A DNA stretch of 64,000 nucleotides from Pedobacter faecalis (GCF_030182585.1 NZ_JARXOW010000001.1:1302001-1366000), one strand, 5' to 3'; shown: positions 54,301 to 62,647, counted from the stretch's first letter. The notes: generated by a model not told the origin, from the sequence alone. Translations and numbers: made by a program.

Positions 54301-54694
54301 AGCAAGAAAGGTCATGCTGATAGATGACAATGAAATTGACTTAAAGATCAATTCTAAGGTCATCAATATCTCTAAGCTGTTTGACCAGATTATAACCTGT
54401 CAGTCGGGAGACGAAGCCTTATCTTATTTAAACAGGAACCTCGATGACGAAGATAACCTGCCCGACTTTATTCTACTGGATATCCAGATGCCGGAAATGG
54501 ATGGCTTTGATTTTCTGGAGATTTTCAAAAACTTCCCGGATCGGGTAAAAAGTAAATGCCTTATTGCCATACTATCGTCTACACTGGACTTTGGCGATAT
54601 TAAGCGCGCCGAGGCCAACCCTTACGTTATTAAACTCCTTAAAAAGCCGCTCTTCCCCACCGAACTTCAGGAAGTCCTGGATAAGTACTTATAA
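54290..54694 (+). CDS. stand-alone response regulator, last gene of the E1-nitroreductase locus
   Basis: 134 residues. The receiver has Asp12-Asp13, phospho-acceptor Asp64 (LLDIQMPEM) and Lys-Lys-Pro near residue 120. It has no effector domain, so it probably works by protein-protein contact. A frame upstream to 54251 overlaps the kinase gene; ATG 54290 opens MSSKARKVMLIDDNE. A terminator follows the stop. Confidence 0.88.
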   Translation: MSSKARKVMLIDDNEIDLKINSKVINISKLFDQIITCQSGDEALSYLNRNLDDEDNLPDFILLDIQMPEMDGFDFLEIFKNFPDRVKSKCLIAILSSTLDFGDIKRAEANPYVIKLLKKPLFPTELQEVLDKYL

Positions 54695-54697
54695 AAA

Positions 54698-54721
54698 AAA
54701 GCCATCTTTTCAGATGGCTTT
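54698..54721. terminator. bidirectional terminator between the signalling locus and the tRNA
   Basis: A 9-bp stem AAAGCCATC / GATGGCTTT with a six-base loop (TTTTCA). On the minus strand it is followed by eight T residues, giving a strong terminator for the tRNA. On the plus strand only a short T-run follows, giving a weaker terminator for the regulator gene. Confidence 0.85.
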
Positions 54722-54727
54722 ACTCTG

Positions 54728-54801
54728 TGCGCCCACCTGGGCTCGAACCAGGGACCAAAAGATTATGAGTCTTCTACTCTAACCGACTGAGCTATAGGCG
54801 C
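54728..54801 (-). tRNA. tRNA with CAU anticodon (Met or lysidine-modified Ile2)
   Basis: A 74-base cloverleaf read on the minus strand: acceptor GCGCCTA / TGGGCGC, D stem GCTC/GAGT, anticodon stem with loop CTCATAA (anticodon CAT), T stem CCTGG/CCAGG with the TTCGAGC loop, and discriminator A. The 3' CCA is not encoded. The loop and the TTGGTC variable region resemble E. coli tRNA-Ile2 (CAU, lysidine) as well as elongator tRNA-Met, and I cannot decide between them from sequence alone. It is not an initiator: it has a normal T6-G67 and G1-C72 acceptor. Confidence 0.85.
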
Positions 54802-54855
54802 AGTGAAAATCTATAGTGATTTTGCGAGTGCAATGTTACATATTTGTATCGAATT

Positions 54856-55509
54856 ATGGAAACGGATTTAGCACAAAAAATAAAAAACATCATTTTCGAT
54901 TACGGCAATGTAATCTTCGAAATTGACTTCTTAAGAACCCAAAATGCCTTCTCTAAACTGGGTATCAGCAACGTGGAGGAGTTTTTCGCACATAAAGGAC
55001 ACAACCAAATCTTTAACGATCTGGAAACTGCAGCGATCAGTCCGGCGCAGTTCAGGGATGCGATAAGAACGGCGACCGGCAACCAGCAGCTGACCGACGG
55101 GCAAATAAACGATGCCTGGAATAGTCTGCTGATCGGCGTCCCGTCTAAACATGTACACGACACGCTGCTGAGGGCCAAAGAACGATACCGGACATTTCTG
55201 CTGAGCAATACCAATGAAATCCATTACAACTGGATCACAGACCATCTGAAGAATAAGTATGAGATGACCGGAAACGAATCCCTGTTCGAGCGTGTCTATT
55301 ACTCCCAGCAGATGTTCCTTCGTAAACCCGACATAGCTATATTTGACCGTGTACTGCAGGAAAACGGGCTCAAGCCAGAGGAAACATTATTCATAGACGA
55401 CAGTCCCCAGCACCTGGAAGGCGCCCGAAAAGCAGGTTTGCGTACCCTGTTGATGGACCGGCATCCTTCGCAACTGCACACCTTCCTGTCTGATCACGGG
55501 CTATTATAA
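54856..55509 (+). CDS. HAD-superfamily hydrolase
   Basis: A 217-residue HAD phosphatase. Motif I IIFDYGNVIFEID is near residues 12-24, where the usual DxD is Asp-Tyr-Gly, with motif II LLSNTNE near 113-119, Lys of motif III RKPDIAIF near 154-161, and motif IV LFIDDSPQHLEGA near 175-187. This DYGNV variant is common in YihX-type sugar phosphatases. A TTG at 54844 is upstream but ATG 54856 is preferred. It overlaps the convergent proline dehydrogenase gene by 6 bases. Confidence 0.88.
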   Translation: METDLAQKIKNIIFDYGNVIFEIDFLRTQNAFSKLGISNVEEFFAHKGHNQIFNDLETAAISPAQFRDAIRTATGNQQLTDGQINDAWNSLLIGVPSKHVHDTLLRAKERYRTFLLSNTNEIHYNWITDHLKNKYEMTGNESLFERVYYSQQMFLRKPDIAIFDRVLQENGLKPEETLFIDDSPQHLEGARKAGLRTLLMDRHPSQLHTFLSDHGLL

Positions 55510-56688
55510 CCGCCGTCTCTTCTTTTCTTTGATGATCAGGCTCAGCTCACGGCTGGTTTGTCCGGCTATAGAGGTATTCTCCTGCGCCCTTCTGAACAAA
55601 TAAGGCATAACCGCCTTTACCGGTCCGTACGGAACATATTTAGCCACGTTATACCCGGCGTCAGATAAATTAAAGCTGAGGTTGTCACTCATACCCAGCA
55701 ACTGGGCGAAATACACATGTGGGTGATTATGACTGATACCGTGTTCATCCAGCAGGTTTGAAAGCAACCGGCAACTTTCCTCGTTATGCGTACCGCAAAC
55801 AAAGGCCAGGCTGTCCATATGCTCTACCGCATATCTTAGTGACGCATCAAAATCACGGTCGGACGACCCCTTGTCGGGTTGTATCGGTGAAGGATATCCC
55901 ATCTCTTCCGCACGCTTGCGCTCCTTTTCCATATACGCCCCTCTTACCATCTTAACGCCGAGAATAAAGCCCTCCTGTTGCGCCGTTTCATGATCGGCAA
56001 TCATTCCGGAAAGCTTGTCATGGCGATACATCTGGTAAGTGTTATAAACGATAATCCTTTCTTTGTTGAACAATCGCATCATGTCCATCGCCAGCCTATC
56101 GATGGTATCCTGAATCCAGGTTTCTTCAGCATCGATCATCACCGGGACACCCTTGTCGAACGCTGCACGGCATATCTTCTCACATCTCTGCTTTACCTTA
56201 CCAAACTCCGCCTCTTCTGCTGTAGTTAGAGATTGCTTTGCATCAAGTTTTTCCAGCAGTGCAAAGCGCCCTATACCCGTAACCTTAAATACGGTTATAG
56301 GTATGCGCGGGTCGCCCGCCGCCCGTTCAATGGTACGTATGATCTCTTCACAGGTAAAATCAAAAACCTGCTCATCCTCCTCGCCTTCCACCGAGTAATC
56401 AAGTATGGTACCCACTTTACCTGCGTGAAGCTGCGCTATGGTGTGCTCGCATTCGGCGATGGTTTCCCCCCCGCAAAAGTGCTTGAAAATCGTCTTCTTG
56501 ATAAGTCCCTTAATTGGCAGTCCGATGTTGAGCATAAAGTTGGCAACCGGCGGCCCCGTACGTGTCAGAAAATTGCTGCTGATGATCTTAAACAGCCAGT
56601 ACGCCGCGTTTAATTCGCCGTTGGATTTGTTGCGGAAAGCGATTTCGGTATCATCAAAATTAATTGATTTCTTGGGAGATAGTTCCAT
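55504..56688 (-). CDS. proline dehydrogenase
   Basis: A 394-residue monofunctional FAD-dependent TIM barrel that oxidises proline to pyrroline-5-carboxylate. The conserved EETWIQDTIDRLAMDMMRLFN segment, the active-site strand KMVRGAYMEKERKRAEEMGYPSPIQPDK, and the C-terminal YGPVKAVMPYLFRRAQEN motif (the Arg-Arg-x-x-Glu-Asn end binding the substrate carboxylate) are all present. It is not fused to a PutA aldehyde dehydrogenase half. Divergent from the S4 protein gene. Confidence 0.93.
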   Translation of the reverse strand: MELSPKKSINFDDTEIAFRNKSNGELNAAYWLFKIISSNFLTRTGPPVANFMLNIGLPIKGLIKKTIFKHFCGGETIAECEHTIAQLHAGKVGTILDYSVEGEEDEQVFDFTCEEIIRTIERAAGDPRIPITVFKVTGIGRFALLEKLDAKQSLTTAEEAEFGKVKQRCEKICRAAFDKGVPVMIDAEETWIQDTIDRLAMDMMRLFNKERIIVYNTYQMYRHDKLSGMIADHETAQQEGFILGVKMVRGAYMEKERKRAEEMGYPSPIQPDKGSSDRDFDASLRYAVEHMDSLAFVCGTHNEESCRLLSNLLDEHGISHNHPHVYFAQLLGMSDNLSFNLSDAGYNVAKYVPYGPVKAVMPYLFRRAQENTSIAGQTSRELSLIIKEKKRRRL

Positions 56689-56716
56689 TTATGGATTGCA
56701 GTTAGTCGTTTTGCGA

Positions 56717-56724
56717 CAAAAATA
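56717..56724 (-). promoter_or_regulatory. putative -7 box of the proline dehydrogenase gene
   Basis: Minus strand TATTTTTG, a full TAnnTTTG match, 28 bases before the ATG at 56688. No clear -33. Confidence 0.35.
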
Positions 56725-56768
56725 TAAAATCCCCGCCACTGGGCGGTAAAACACTTTATAAATAGTTG

Positions 56769-56776
56769 TAAGTTTG
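56769..56776 (+). promoter_or_regulatory. putative -7 box of the S4-aroB pair, close to the start codon
   Basis: TAAGTTTG is a full TAnnTTTG match ending five bases before the S4 ATG at 56782, so the message would be leaderless or nearly so. No -33 match is seen. Confidence 0.35.
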
Positions 56777-56781
56777 TCCTG

Positions 56782-56988
56782 ATGATAGAGTTTAAACTTG
56801 AGGGCGAATTTATTCCGCTGATACAACTGCTAAAGGCGACCGGACTTGTAATGAGCGGAGGCGAAGCGCAGACGATTGTTGAAGACGGCCTGGTAAGATA
56901 TAACGGCACTGTAGATTACCGTAAACGGCTGAAGGTACGCCGCGGTGATGTAGTTGAATTTATGGAACAAAAGATCTTAGTAAGCTGA
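56782..56988 (+). CDS. S4-domain RNA-binding protein (YbcJ-like)
   Basis: A 68-residue protein made almost wholly of one S4 domain (LIQLLKATGLVMSGGEAQTIVEDGLVRYNGTVDYRKRLKVRRGDVVEF). The family binds RNA or ribosomes and some members are linked to ribosome assembly; function here is unproven. The stop overlaps the aroB start by one base (TGATG). Confidence 0.9.
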   Translation: MIEFKLEGEFIPLIQLLKATGLVMSGGEAQTIVEDGLVRYNGTVDYRKRLKVRRGDVVEFMEQKILVS

Positions 56989-58052
56989 TGGAAACGATTG
57001 AAAGCGCAGGCTACAATGTTTATTTTGAGACCGGCCTTGCGCCGCTCTCAGAACTGATTCAATCGGGCAAATACAGCCAGGTTTTCGTTTTTGTCGACTC
57101 CAATACGCTGGAATCCTGCTTACCTGTGTTTCAAAGTATGCTGGACGGTTTTTCAGCTTTCGATCTGATTGAAACAGATCCGGGAGAGGAAAACAAAAAC
57201 ATCGATTTTTGTATAGGCATCTGGAAAACCCTTCTGGATTTTGAAGCCGACCGCAAGTGCCTGATGATTAACCTGGGCGGCGGGGTGGTAACCGACATGG
57301 GCGGTTTTGTGGCGTCTACCTACAAGCGGGGTATCGACTTCGTCAACATTCCTACTACGTTGTTATCGCAGGTTGATGCTTCTGTGGGTGGTAAGACCGG
57401 CATAGATATCGACAACGTTAAAAATATGGTGGGCACTTTTGCCCTGCCTCAGGCAGTATTTATCGAGAGTGCTTTTCTCGGTAGCTTGCCCAAGCGTGAA
57501 CTTCTTTCAGGCTTTGCGGAAATGGTGAAACACGGATTAATAGCGGATGCAGAATACTATAAGGCGCTTAAGGAAAGCGATTATGAAGCAGTTAACATTA
57601 AAGACATCCATCACTCCATTGCGATTAAAAACAAGGTGGTGACTACCGATCCGCAGGAGAAAGGGCTAAGGAAGATATTGAACTTCGGGCATACGATAGG
57701 ACATGCCGTAGAGACCTATTCGCTAAAGCACGATAAAAATCCGCTTACGCACGGCGAAGCCATTGCCATAGGGATGGTATGCGAGGGATATCTTTCTAAG
57801 CTTAGCAATAACCTGACAGCGGCTGAACTGGAAGACATTTCTTCCTATATTACTGCCATATATCCGGCCTACGCGATAAAGCCGGAAAGTCACAACGCGC
57901 TGCTCGAGCTGATGAAGAGTGATAAGAAAAACGAAAATGGGCAGATCATGTTTTCTTTACTTCGTGAAATCGGGCATTGTGACTTCAACTGTCAAGTAAG
58001 TGAAGCACAGGTAAAAGAGAGCCTGGAGTACTATAACGGTCTGGCCTCATAA
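56988..58052 (+). CDS. aroB: 3-dehydroquinate synthase
   Basis: A 354-residue NAD- and zinc-dependent enzyme, second step of the shikimate pathway. The NAD-binding region GGGVVTDMGGFVASTYKRGIDFVNIPTTLLSQVDASVGGKTGID is near residues 97-140. The zinc ligands are a Glu in GFAEMVKHG, His in FGHTIGHAVE, and His in LTHGEAIAIG. Coupled to the S4 gene. It lies 63 bases before the pheA leader ORF and is probably not in its attenuated operon, since that operon has its own promoter. Confidence 0.95.
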   Translation: METIESAGYNVYFETGLAPLSELIQSGKYSQVFVFVDSNTLESCLPVFQSMLDGFSAFDLIETDPGEENKNIDFCIGIWKTLLDFEADRKCLMINLGGGVVTDMGGFVASTYKRGIDFVNIPTTLLSQVDASVGGKTGIDIDNVKNMVGTFALPQAVFIESAFLGSLPKRELLSGFAEMVKHGLIADAEYYKALKESDYEAVNIKDIHHSIAIKNKVVTTDPQEKGLRKILNFGHTIGHAVETYSLKHDKNPLTHGEAIAIGMVCEGYLSKLSNNLTAAELEDISSYITAIYPAYAIKPESHNALLELMKSDKKNENGQIMFSLLREIGHCDFNCQVSEAQVKESLEYYNGLAS

Positions 58053-58069
58053 ATATTTTCACTTTGCTA

Positions 58070-58099
58070 TTGACAAATTAAAATTACTTTGTACATTTG
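58070..58099 (+). promoter_or_regulatory. putative promoter of the aromatic biosynthesis operon
   Basis: TTGAC (58070-58074) and TACATTTG (58092-58099), a full TAnnTTTG match, spaced 19 bases from the TTG to the TA. This would start transcription about ten bases before the leader ORF at 58116. Confidence 0.6.
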
Positions 58100-58115
58100 G
58101 CGGAACAAAAAAGAA

Positions 58116-58178
58116 ATGAACAACATCACTACATATTGGTTTGGATACTTTTACTACTTTAGTAAGAGCCGGGACTAA
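58116..58178 (+). CDS. aromatic-rich leader peptide of the pheA operon
   Basis: A 20-codon ORF (ATG 58116, TAA 58176-58178). Residues 7-15 read Tyr-Trp-Phe-Gly-Tyr-Phe-Tyr-Tyr-Phe: eight of nine are aromatic (four Tyr, three Phe, one Trp in the peptide). It is too short for the usual ORF cut-off. It lies between a promoter and a terminator, 97 bases before pheA. Such a codon bias is the mark of an attenuator leader that senses charged tRNA-Phe, tRNA-Tyr and tRNA-Trp. Confidence is from structure, not from homology. Confidence 0.8.
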   Translation: MNNITTYWFGYFYYFSKSRD

Positions 58179-58240
58179 TATGCATTGATATCAGCAAGAT
58201 AAAAGTATATAAAAGTCCCGGCCAAACGCCGGGACTTTTT
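58168..58240 (+). promoter_or_regulatory. transcription attenuator of the pheA operon (terminator and antiterminator)
   Basis: The terminator is a perfect 12-bp stem, AAAAGTCCCGGC / GCCGGGACTTTT (58211-58222 and 58228-58239), with a CAAAC loop and a T-run to 58240. The sequence GCCGGGACT at the end of the leader ORF (58168-58176) equals the 3' arm, so it can pair with AGTCCCGGC (58214-58222) instead, removing the terminator. Ribosome stalling at the aromatic codons (58134-58160) would leave it free; reading to the stop would cover it. The competing 9-bp pairings give the switch. Confidence 0.75.
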
Positions 58241-58275
58241 GCGTTTAAAGGATAAGATTTAGAACAAAAAGTTAA

Positions 58276-59109
58276 ATGAAAAAGGCACCAAGAGTAGCGA
58301 TTCAAGGCATTAAGGCATCATTCCACGAAGAAGCTGCATTCAAGTTTTTTGGAAAGGACATCCAGACTGTTGAGTGCTCTTCCTTTAAGGAAACCTGCGA
58401 TGTGCTGCGTGATGGCGAAGCCGACTACGTGGTAATGGCCATCGAGAATTCTATTGCAGGCAGCCTGCTTCCCAACTATACCCTGATCCGCGAGTACAAC
58501 TTTGCCGTGGTGGGAGAAGTTTACCTGGCTATCCAGCTTCATTTGATGGCACTTCCGGGTGTTAAATTCGAAGACGTAAAGTTTGCAACCTCCCACCCCA
58601 TTGCGATCCGTCAGTGTGTAGACTTTTTCTACGACTACCCACATATTCAGGTTATTGAGGGAAGTGATACCGCCGCCTGTGCCAAGAAAATCAAGGAGCA
58701 GCAGCTTACCGATACAGTAGCCATTGCCAACACGCTTGCTGCCGAATTGTACGGATTGAACATCATTGAAAGACGAATTGAATCAAACAAAAAGAACTTC
58801 ACCCGCTTTCTTATTCTCAAAAACGACCGCTCTGAAGAGGTTACCGATATCAATAAAGCATCTATATGCTTTCAGATCGGCAACCACGTTGGGGCACTGG
58901 CCAAGGTGTTAAATATTTTCGCCGAACAGAAAGTTAACCTGACCAAAATACAGAGCATGCCGGTTTTAGGCAAGCGCAACGAGTATTACTTCTATATAGA
59001 CATGGAATGGTCGGACATGGAAAAATACGACAAAGCCATACGCCAGTCACTGAAATACACCGTCGACTTTAACATTATGGGCGAATACCAGAAAAACGAT
59101 AAAGTCTGA
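58276..59109 (+). CDS. pheA: prephenate dehydratase
   Basis: A 277-residue enzyme that makes phenylpyruvate from prephenate. The catalytic domain (about 1-185) has the TRF motif (NFTRFLIL). The C-terminal ACT domain (about 195-275, GALAKVLNIFAEQKVNLTKIQSMP) resembles the Phe-binding GALxxxL and ESRP regions, suggesting feedback inhibition. It is monofunctional: chorismate mutase activity is in the next gene. First gene after the attenuator. Confidence 0.95.
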   Translation: MKKAPRVAIQGIKASFHEEAAFKFFGKDIQTVECSSFKETCDVLRDGEADYVVMAIENSIAGSLLPNYTLIREYNFAVVGEVYLAIQLHLMALPGVKFEDVKFATSHPIAIRQCVDFFYDYPHIQVIEGSDTAACAKKIKEQQLTDTVAIANTLAAELYGLNIIERRIESNKKNFTRFLILKNDRSEEVTDINKASICFQIGNHVGALAKVLNIFAEQKVNLTKIQSMPVLGKRNEYYFYIDMEWSDMEKYDKAIRQSLKYTVDFNIMGEYQKNDKV

Positions 59110-59150
59110 TAAACACATAAACAATATTTAAATTTTTAAACCCCCAAACA

Positions 59151-60290
59151 ATGAAACTACAATTAAACATTCAGCCACTTAACACCTGGCTAAACACGAA
59201 CAACGAACCACTTATTATCTCTGGTCCATGCAGTGCCGAAACGGAAGAGCAGTTGCTCACCACAGCGCATTTGCTGGCAGACACAGGCAAGGTATCGGTA
59301 TTAAGAGCCGGGATCTGGAAGCCGCGTACACGTCCGGGAGAGTTTGAAGGTATCGGCAGCATCGGTCTCGAATGGTTGAAGCGCGCTAAAGCAGAAACCG
59401 GCCTTCCGACAGCAGTAGAAGTGGCCAATGCCAAGCACGTAGAAGAGGCCCTGGCTGCAGGAGTTGATATCCTGTGGATCGGAGCGCGTTCAACCGTTAA
59501 CCCATTCACCGTACAGGAAATTGCAGACGCGCTGAAAGGTGTCGACATTCCGGTACTGGTTAAGAACCCGGTAAACCCTGACCTGCAGCTTTGGGCCGGC
59601 GCCTTAGAAAGGATAAACCGTGCGGGCATCACCAAACTTGGTGCAATTCACCGCGGCTTCTCTTCTTTCGAAAAGAGCTCTTTCCGCAATGAACCTATGT
59701 GGGAGCTTGCGATTCAATTGAAGACCTTATTGCCGGATCTACCTATTATCAACGACCCTAGTCACATCTGCGGTAATCGTGAACTGATCCCTTACATCGC
59801 TCAGAAAGCGCTTGATCTTGACATGCAGGGATTAATGATCGAATCTCATGTGGATCCTTCTGTGGCCTGGACCGACGCAAAGCAACAGGTTACCCCTGCA
59901 GCGCTTGCAGAACTTGCAAATAACCTGACCGTACGTGAACCAGAGTCTAAAAACGAGGCATTTACCGATCAGTTGGCCGACCTCCGTAAGCAAATCGACA
60001 AAATCGACGACCTGCTGCTGCAAAAGCTTGGCGAGCGTATGGCAATCGTTGGAAAAATCGGGGAATTTAAGCGCGACAACCAGGTAACCATTTTACAGGT
60101 AAACCGCTGGGATGCCATCATTAAAAAAGGTCTTTCTTTTGCAAAAGCACTTAAGCTGGATCAGAACTTTATCGAGAAATTCCTTGAATTGGTACACGGA
60201 GAATCTATCCGTAAACAAACTGAAATTATGAATGCCGGTAAAGCAGAAAAAGGAATTGCAGCGGAGGCTCATACAGAAGTTAAATCTTAA
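59151..60290 (+). CDS. aroF: DAHP synthase (type I) fused to chorismate mutase
   Basis: 379 residues. The N-terminal DAHP synthase/KDO8PS-type domain (about 1-265) has GPCSAET near 22-28, the KPRTRPGEFEG segment, and the NDPSHICGNRELIPYIAQKAL metal-binding region. The C-terminal AroQ chorismate mutase (about 268-355) reads LADLRKQIDKIDDLLLQKLGERMAIVGKIGEFK. It carries both the entry step and the chorismate-to-prephenate step, feeding pheA. It starts 41 bases after pheA and ends two bases before aroA. Confidence 0.93.
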   Translation: MKLQLNIQPLNTWLNTNNEPLIISGPCSAETEEQLLTTAHLLADTGKVSVLRAGIWKPRTRPGEFEGIGSIGLEWLKRAKAETGLPTAVEVANAKHVEEALAAGVDILWIGARSTVNPFTVQEIADALKGVDIPVLVKNPVNPDLQLWAGALERINRAGITKLGAIHRGFSSFEKSSFRNEPMWELAIQLKTLLPDLPIINDPSHICGNRELIPYIAQKALDLDMQGLMIESHVDPSVAWTDAKQQVTPAALAELANNLTVREPESKNEAFTDQLADLRKQIDKIDDLLLQKLGERMAIVGKIGEFKRDNQVTILQVNRWDAIIKKGLSFAKALKLDQNFIEKFLELVHGESIRKQTEIMNAGKAEKGIAAEAHTEVKS

Positions 60291-60292
60291 TA

Positions 60293-61543
60293 ATGGGCAA
60301 GAACGCGCTTGTTTCCTTTATTGGAGAAAAACATATTGACACAGAAATCTGCCTGACAGGTTCAAAAAGTGAATGCAACAGGGCACTGATCATCAGTGCC
60401 CTTAGCGAAGGCACAGTCGGAATCGAAAACATGTCGGACGCCGCTGATACTGTTACCCTGAAGCGTATACTGGACCAGCTATCTTCAGGCAACGCGCACC
60501 AGACTGTGGATGTTGGACCGGCGGGTACAGCCATGCGCTTTCTTACAGCTTTTTTGCCGACAAGAACGGGAGAATTTACGCTGACCGGCACAGAGCGCAT
60601 GAAAAAGCGCCCAATTGGCATACTCAGTGAAGCGCTCCGCGATATCGGCGCAGATATAAGCTATGAAGAAGAACAGGGCTTCCCTCCTTTGCGTATTAAG
60701 GGACCTTTTCAGCAGCGCACAGATACTGTACGCATACAAGGTGATGTAAGCAGTCAGTACATCTCTGCACTGCTTATGATTGCTCCAACCCTGCCGCTCG
60801 GTCTCACCTTGCAGATTGAAGGCGAACTTACGTCGCTGCCTTATGTAAATATGACGCTGGACATGCTGAAGGAGGCTGGCATTTCGCATCACTGGAACGG
60901 CAATGAGATCATCATTCCAAACCAACAGTTCAAGGCTGCTACGCTGAGCGTTGAGCCCGACTGGAGCGCAGCTTCCTATTGGTATAGTATTGCAGCATTG
61001 GCACACAAGGCGAAGATCGCTCTGCCTTACCTGAAAGATAAGAGTTTGCAGGGCGACAGCCGGATCAGGTCTATTATGGAGGCTTTCGGTGTCAGCACAC
61101 AGAGACAGCAGAACGGCATCGCACTTGAAAGCTGCCCTAAACAGTTCAGCAACGATCTGCTTGATCTGAAAGACTGTCCCGATCTGGCGCAAACCATCAT
61201 TGTATGCGCTGCCGCATTGCGACAGAATCTTTCATTTACAGGTCTGGAAACATTGAAGATCAAAGAGACCGACCGCATAAAGGCCTTACAAACAGAACTG
61301 GCCAAACTTGGCGTTACGCTGGCGGCCGACGGCCTGGTGTATACCCTGAACTGCGACAATCTGCATTTTCCTGAACGTGTCACTTTCAGCACCTACGAAG
61401 ACCACAGGATGGCGATGGCATTTGCCCCTTTAAGTCTCTATATTAAAGAAGTCGTGCTGGAAGAGATGGATGTGGTCGAAAAATCCTATCCTGCTTTCTG
61501 GGATGACTTACAGAAGGCTGGTTTTACTGTTACAGAAATTTAA
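60293..61543 (+). CDS. aroA: EPSP synthase
   Basis: A 416-residue 5-enolpyruvylshikimate-3-phosphate synthase. The conserved TGSKSECNRALIISALSEG (near 20-38) binds shikimate-3-phosphate. GPAGTAMRFLTAFL (near 78-91) and IKETDRIKALQTEL (near 322-335) are diagnostic, with DHRMAMAFAPL near 370. It is a divergent Bacteroidetes form with the Lys-Ser-Glu-Cys change in the first block. Starts two bases after the aroF-mutase stop. Confidence 0.93.
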   Translation: MGKNALVSFIGEKHIDTEICLTGSKSECNRALIISALSEGTVGIENMSDAADTVTLKRILDQLSSGNAHQTVDVGPAGTAMRFLTAFLPTRTGEFTLTGTERMKKRPIGILSEALRDIGADISYEEEQGFPPLRIKGPFQQRTDTVRIQGDVSSQYISALLMIAPTLPLGLTLQIEGELTSLPYVNMTLDMLKEAGISHHWNGNEIIIPNQQFKAATLSVEPDWSAASYWYSIAALAHKAKIALPYLKDKSLQGDSRIRSIMEAFGVSTQRQQNGIALESCPKQFSNDLLDLKDCPDLAQTIIVCAAALRQNLSFTGLETLKIKETDRIKALQTELAKLGVTLAADGLVYTLNCDNLHFPERVTFSTYEDHRMAMAFAPLSLYIKEVVLEEMDVVEKSYPAFWDDLQKAGFTVTEI

Positions 61544-61552
61544 TTTAAGAAG

Positions 61553-62647
61553 ATGGCTGGTAATACATTCGGACAACTTTTCCGTATCACGACCTTTGGC
61601 GAGTCGCACGGTGCCGCAATAGGGGTTATTATTGATGGCTGCCCTGCGCAACTGCCTGTCGACCTCGACTTTATACAGTCGGAGCTTGATAAACGCAGAC
61701 CGGGACAATCTAAAATAACCACACAACGCAAGGAGAGCGACACGGTACAGATTCTTTCGGGCACCTTTGAGGGTAAAACCACCGGTACGCCAATCATGAT
61801 GCTGATTCCCAATGAGGATCAGCGGAGTAAAGACTATAATCATAACACCGACGTATACAGACCTTCTCATGCCGACTATACCTATGATGCGAAGTACGGC
61901 ATACGCGACCATCGTGGCGGGGGTCGTTCCTCGGCCAGGGAAACGGCGGCACGTGTGGCAGCCGGAGCCATAGCAAAACTCCTGTTAAAGCATCATGACG
62001 TTGAGATCTTTGCGCATGTCTCTGCGGTCGGCACTATTCAGGCACCAAACCTCACCACCGACAACATCGGCGAACTCTTACAAATACGGGAGGAAAACAT
62101 TGCGAGATGTGCAGATCCGGCAACAGCCAACCAGATGATCACCTTTATCGATGGTGTAAGAAAAGATGGTGACACCGTAGGCGGAAAGGTCAGCTGCATC
62201 GTAAAAAACTGTCCGGTTGGCCTCGGGGAGCCGGTGTTCGACAAGCTCCATGCTGATCTCGGAAAAGCAATGCTCAGCATCAACGCTGTTCACGGCTTCG
62301 AATATGGGTCAGGTTTTGCCGGAAGTGAGATGAGAGGCTCGGAACACAATGATATATTTCTTGCTGCCGAAGGTGGCTTGCCTAAAACGCTGACCAATTT
62401 CTCGGGCGGCATACAGGGTGGCATATCTAATGGGATGGAGATCAATTTTACGGTGGCTTTTAAGCCCGTAGCTACCATCATGCACAATCAGCAAACCATT
62501 AATTCAGCCGGCCAGGCCGCTGAAATCACTGGCAAAGGCAGACACGATCCTTGTGTAGTCCCACGCGCTGTAGTGATTGTAGAAGCTATGGCAGCATTGG
62601 TACTGGCAGACCATCTGCTAAGAAACAAAACGAGCAGATTAAATTAA
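61553..62647 (+). CDS. aroC: chorismate synthase
   Basis: A 364-residue flavoenzyme making chorismate. The N-terminal [22 protein letters not shown], the [26 protein letters not shown] block (near 104-129) and [21 protein letters not shown] near the C-terminus are diagnostic. Starts nine bases after aroA. Last gene of the operon, its stop lying in a terminator hairpin. Confidence 0.96.
   Translation: MAGNTFGQLFRITTFGESHGAAIGVIIDGCPAQLPVDLDFIQSELDKRRPGQSKITTQRKESDTVQILSGTFEGKTTGTPIMMLIPNEDQRSKDYNHNTDVYRPSHADYTYDAKYGIRDHRGGGRSSARETAARVAAGAIAKLLLKHHDVEIFAHVSAVGTIQAPNLTTDNIGELLQIREENIARCADPATANQMITFIDGVRKDGDTVGGKVSCIVKNCPVGLGEPVFDKLHADLGKAMLSINAVHGFEYGSGFAGSEMRGSEHNDIFLAAEGGLPKTLTNFSGGIQGGISNGMEINFTVAFKPVATIMHNQQTINSAGQAAEITGKGRHDPCVVPRAVVIVEAMAALVLADHLLRNKTSRLN

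Noticed and set aside
54728..54801. Initiator tRNA-Met
   Set aside because: The acceptor stem begins with a normal G1-C72 pair and the anticodon stem lacks the three G-C pairs of initiator tRNAs; elongator Met or Ile2 remains.
60485..61192. 235-codon minus-strand ORF
   Set aside because: Antisense to aroA; cysteine- and arginine-rich sequence is typical of a shadow frame.
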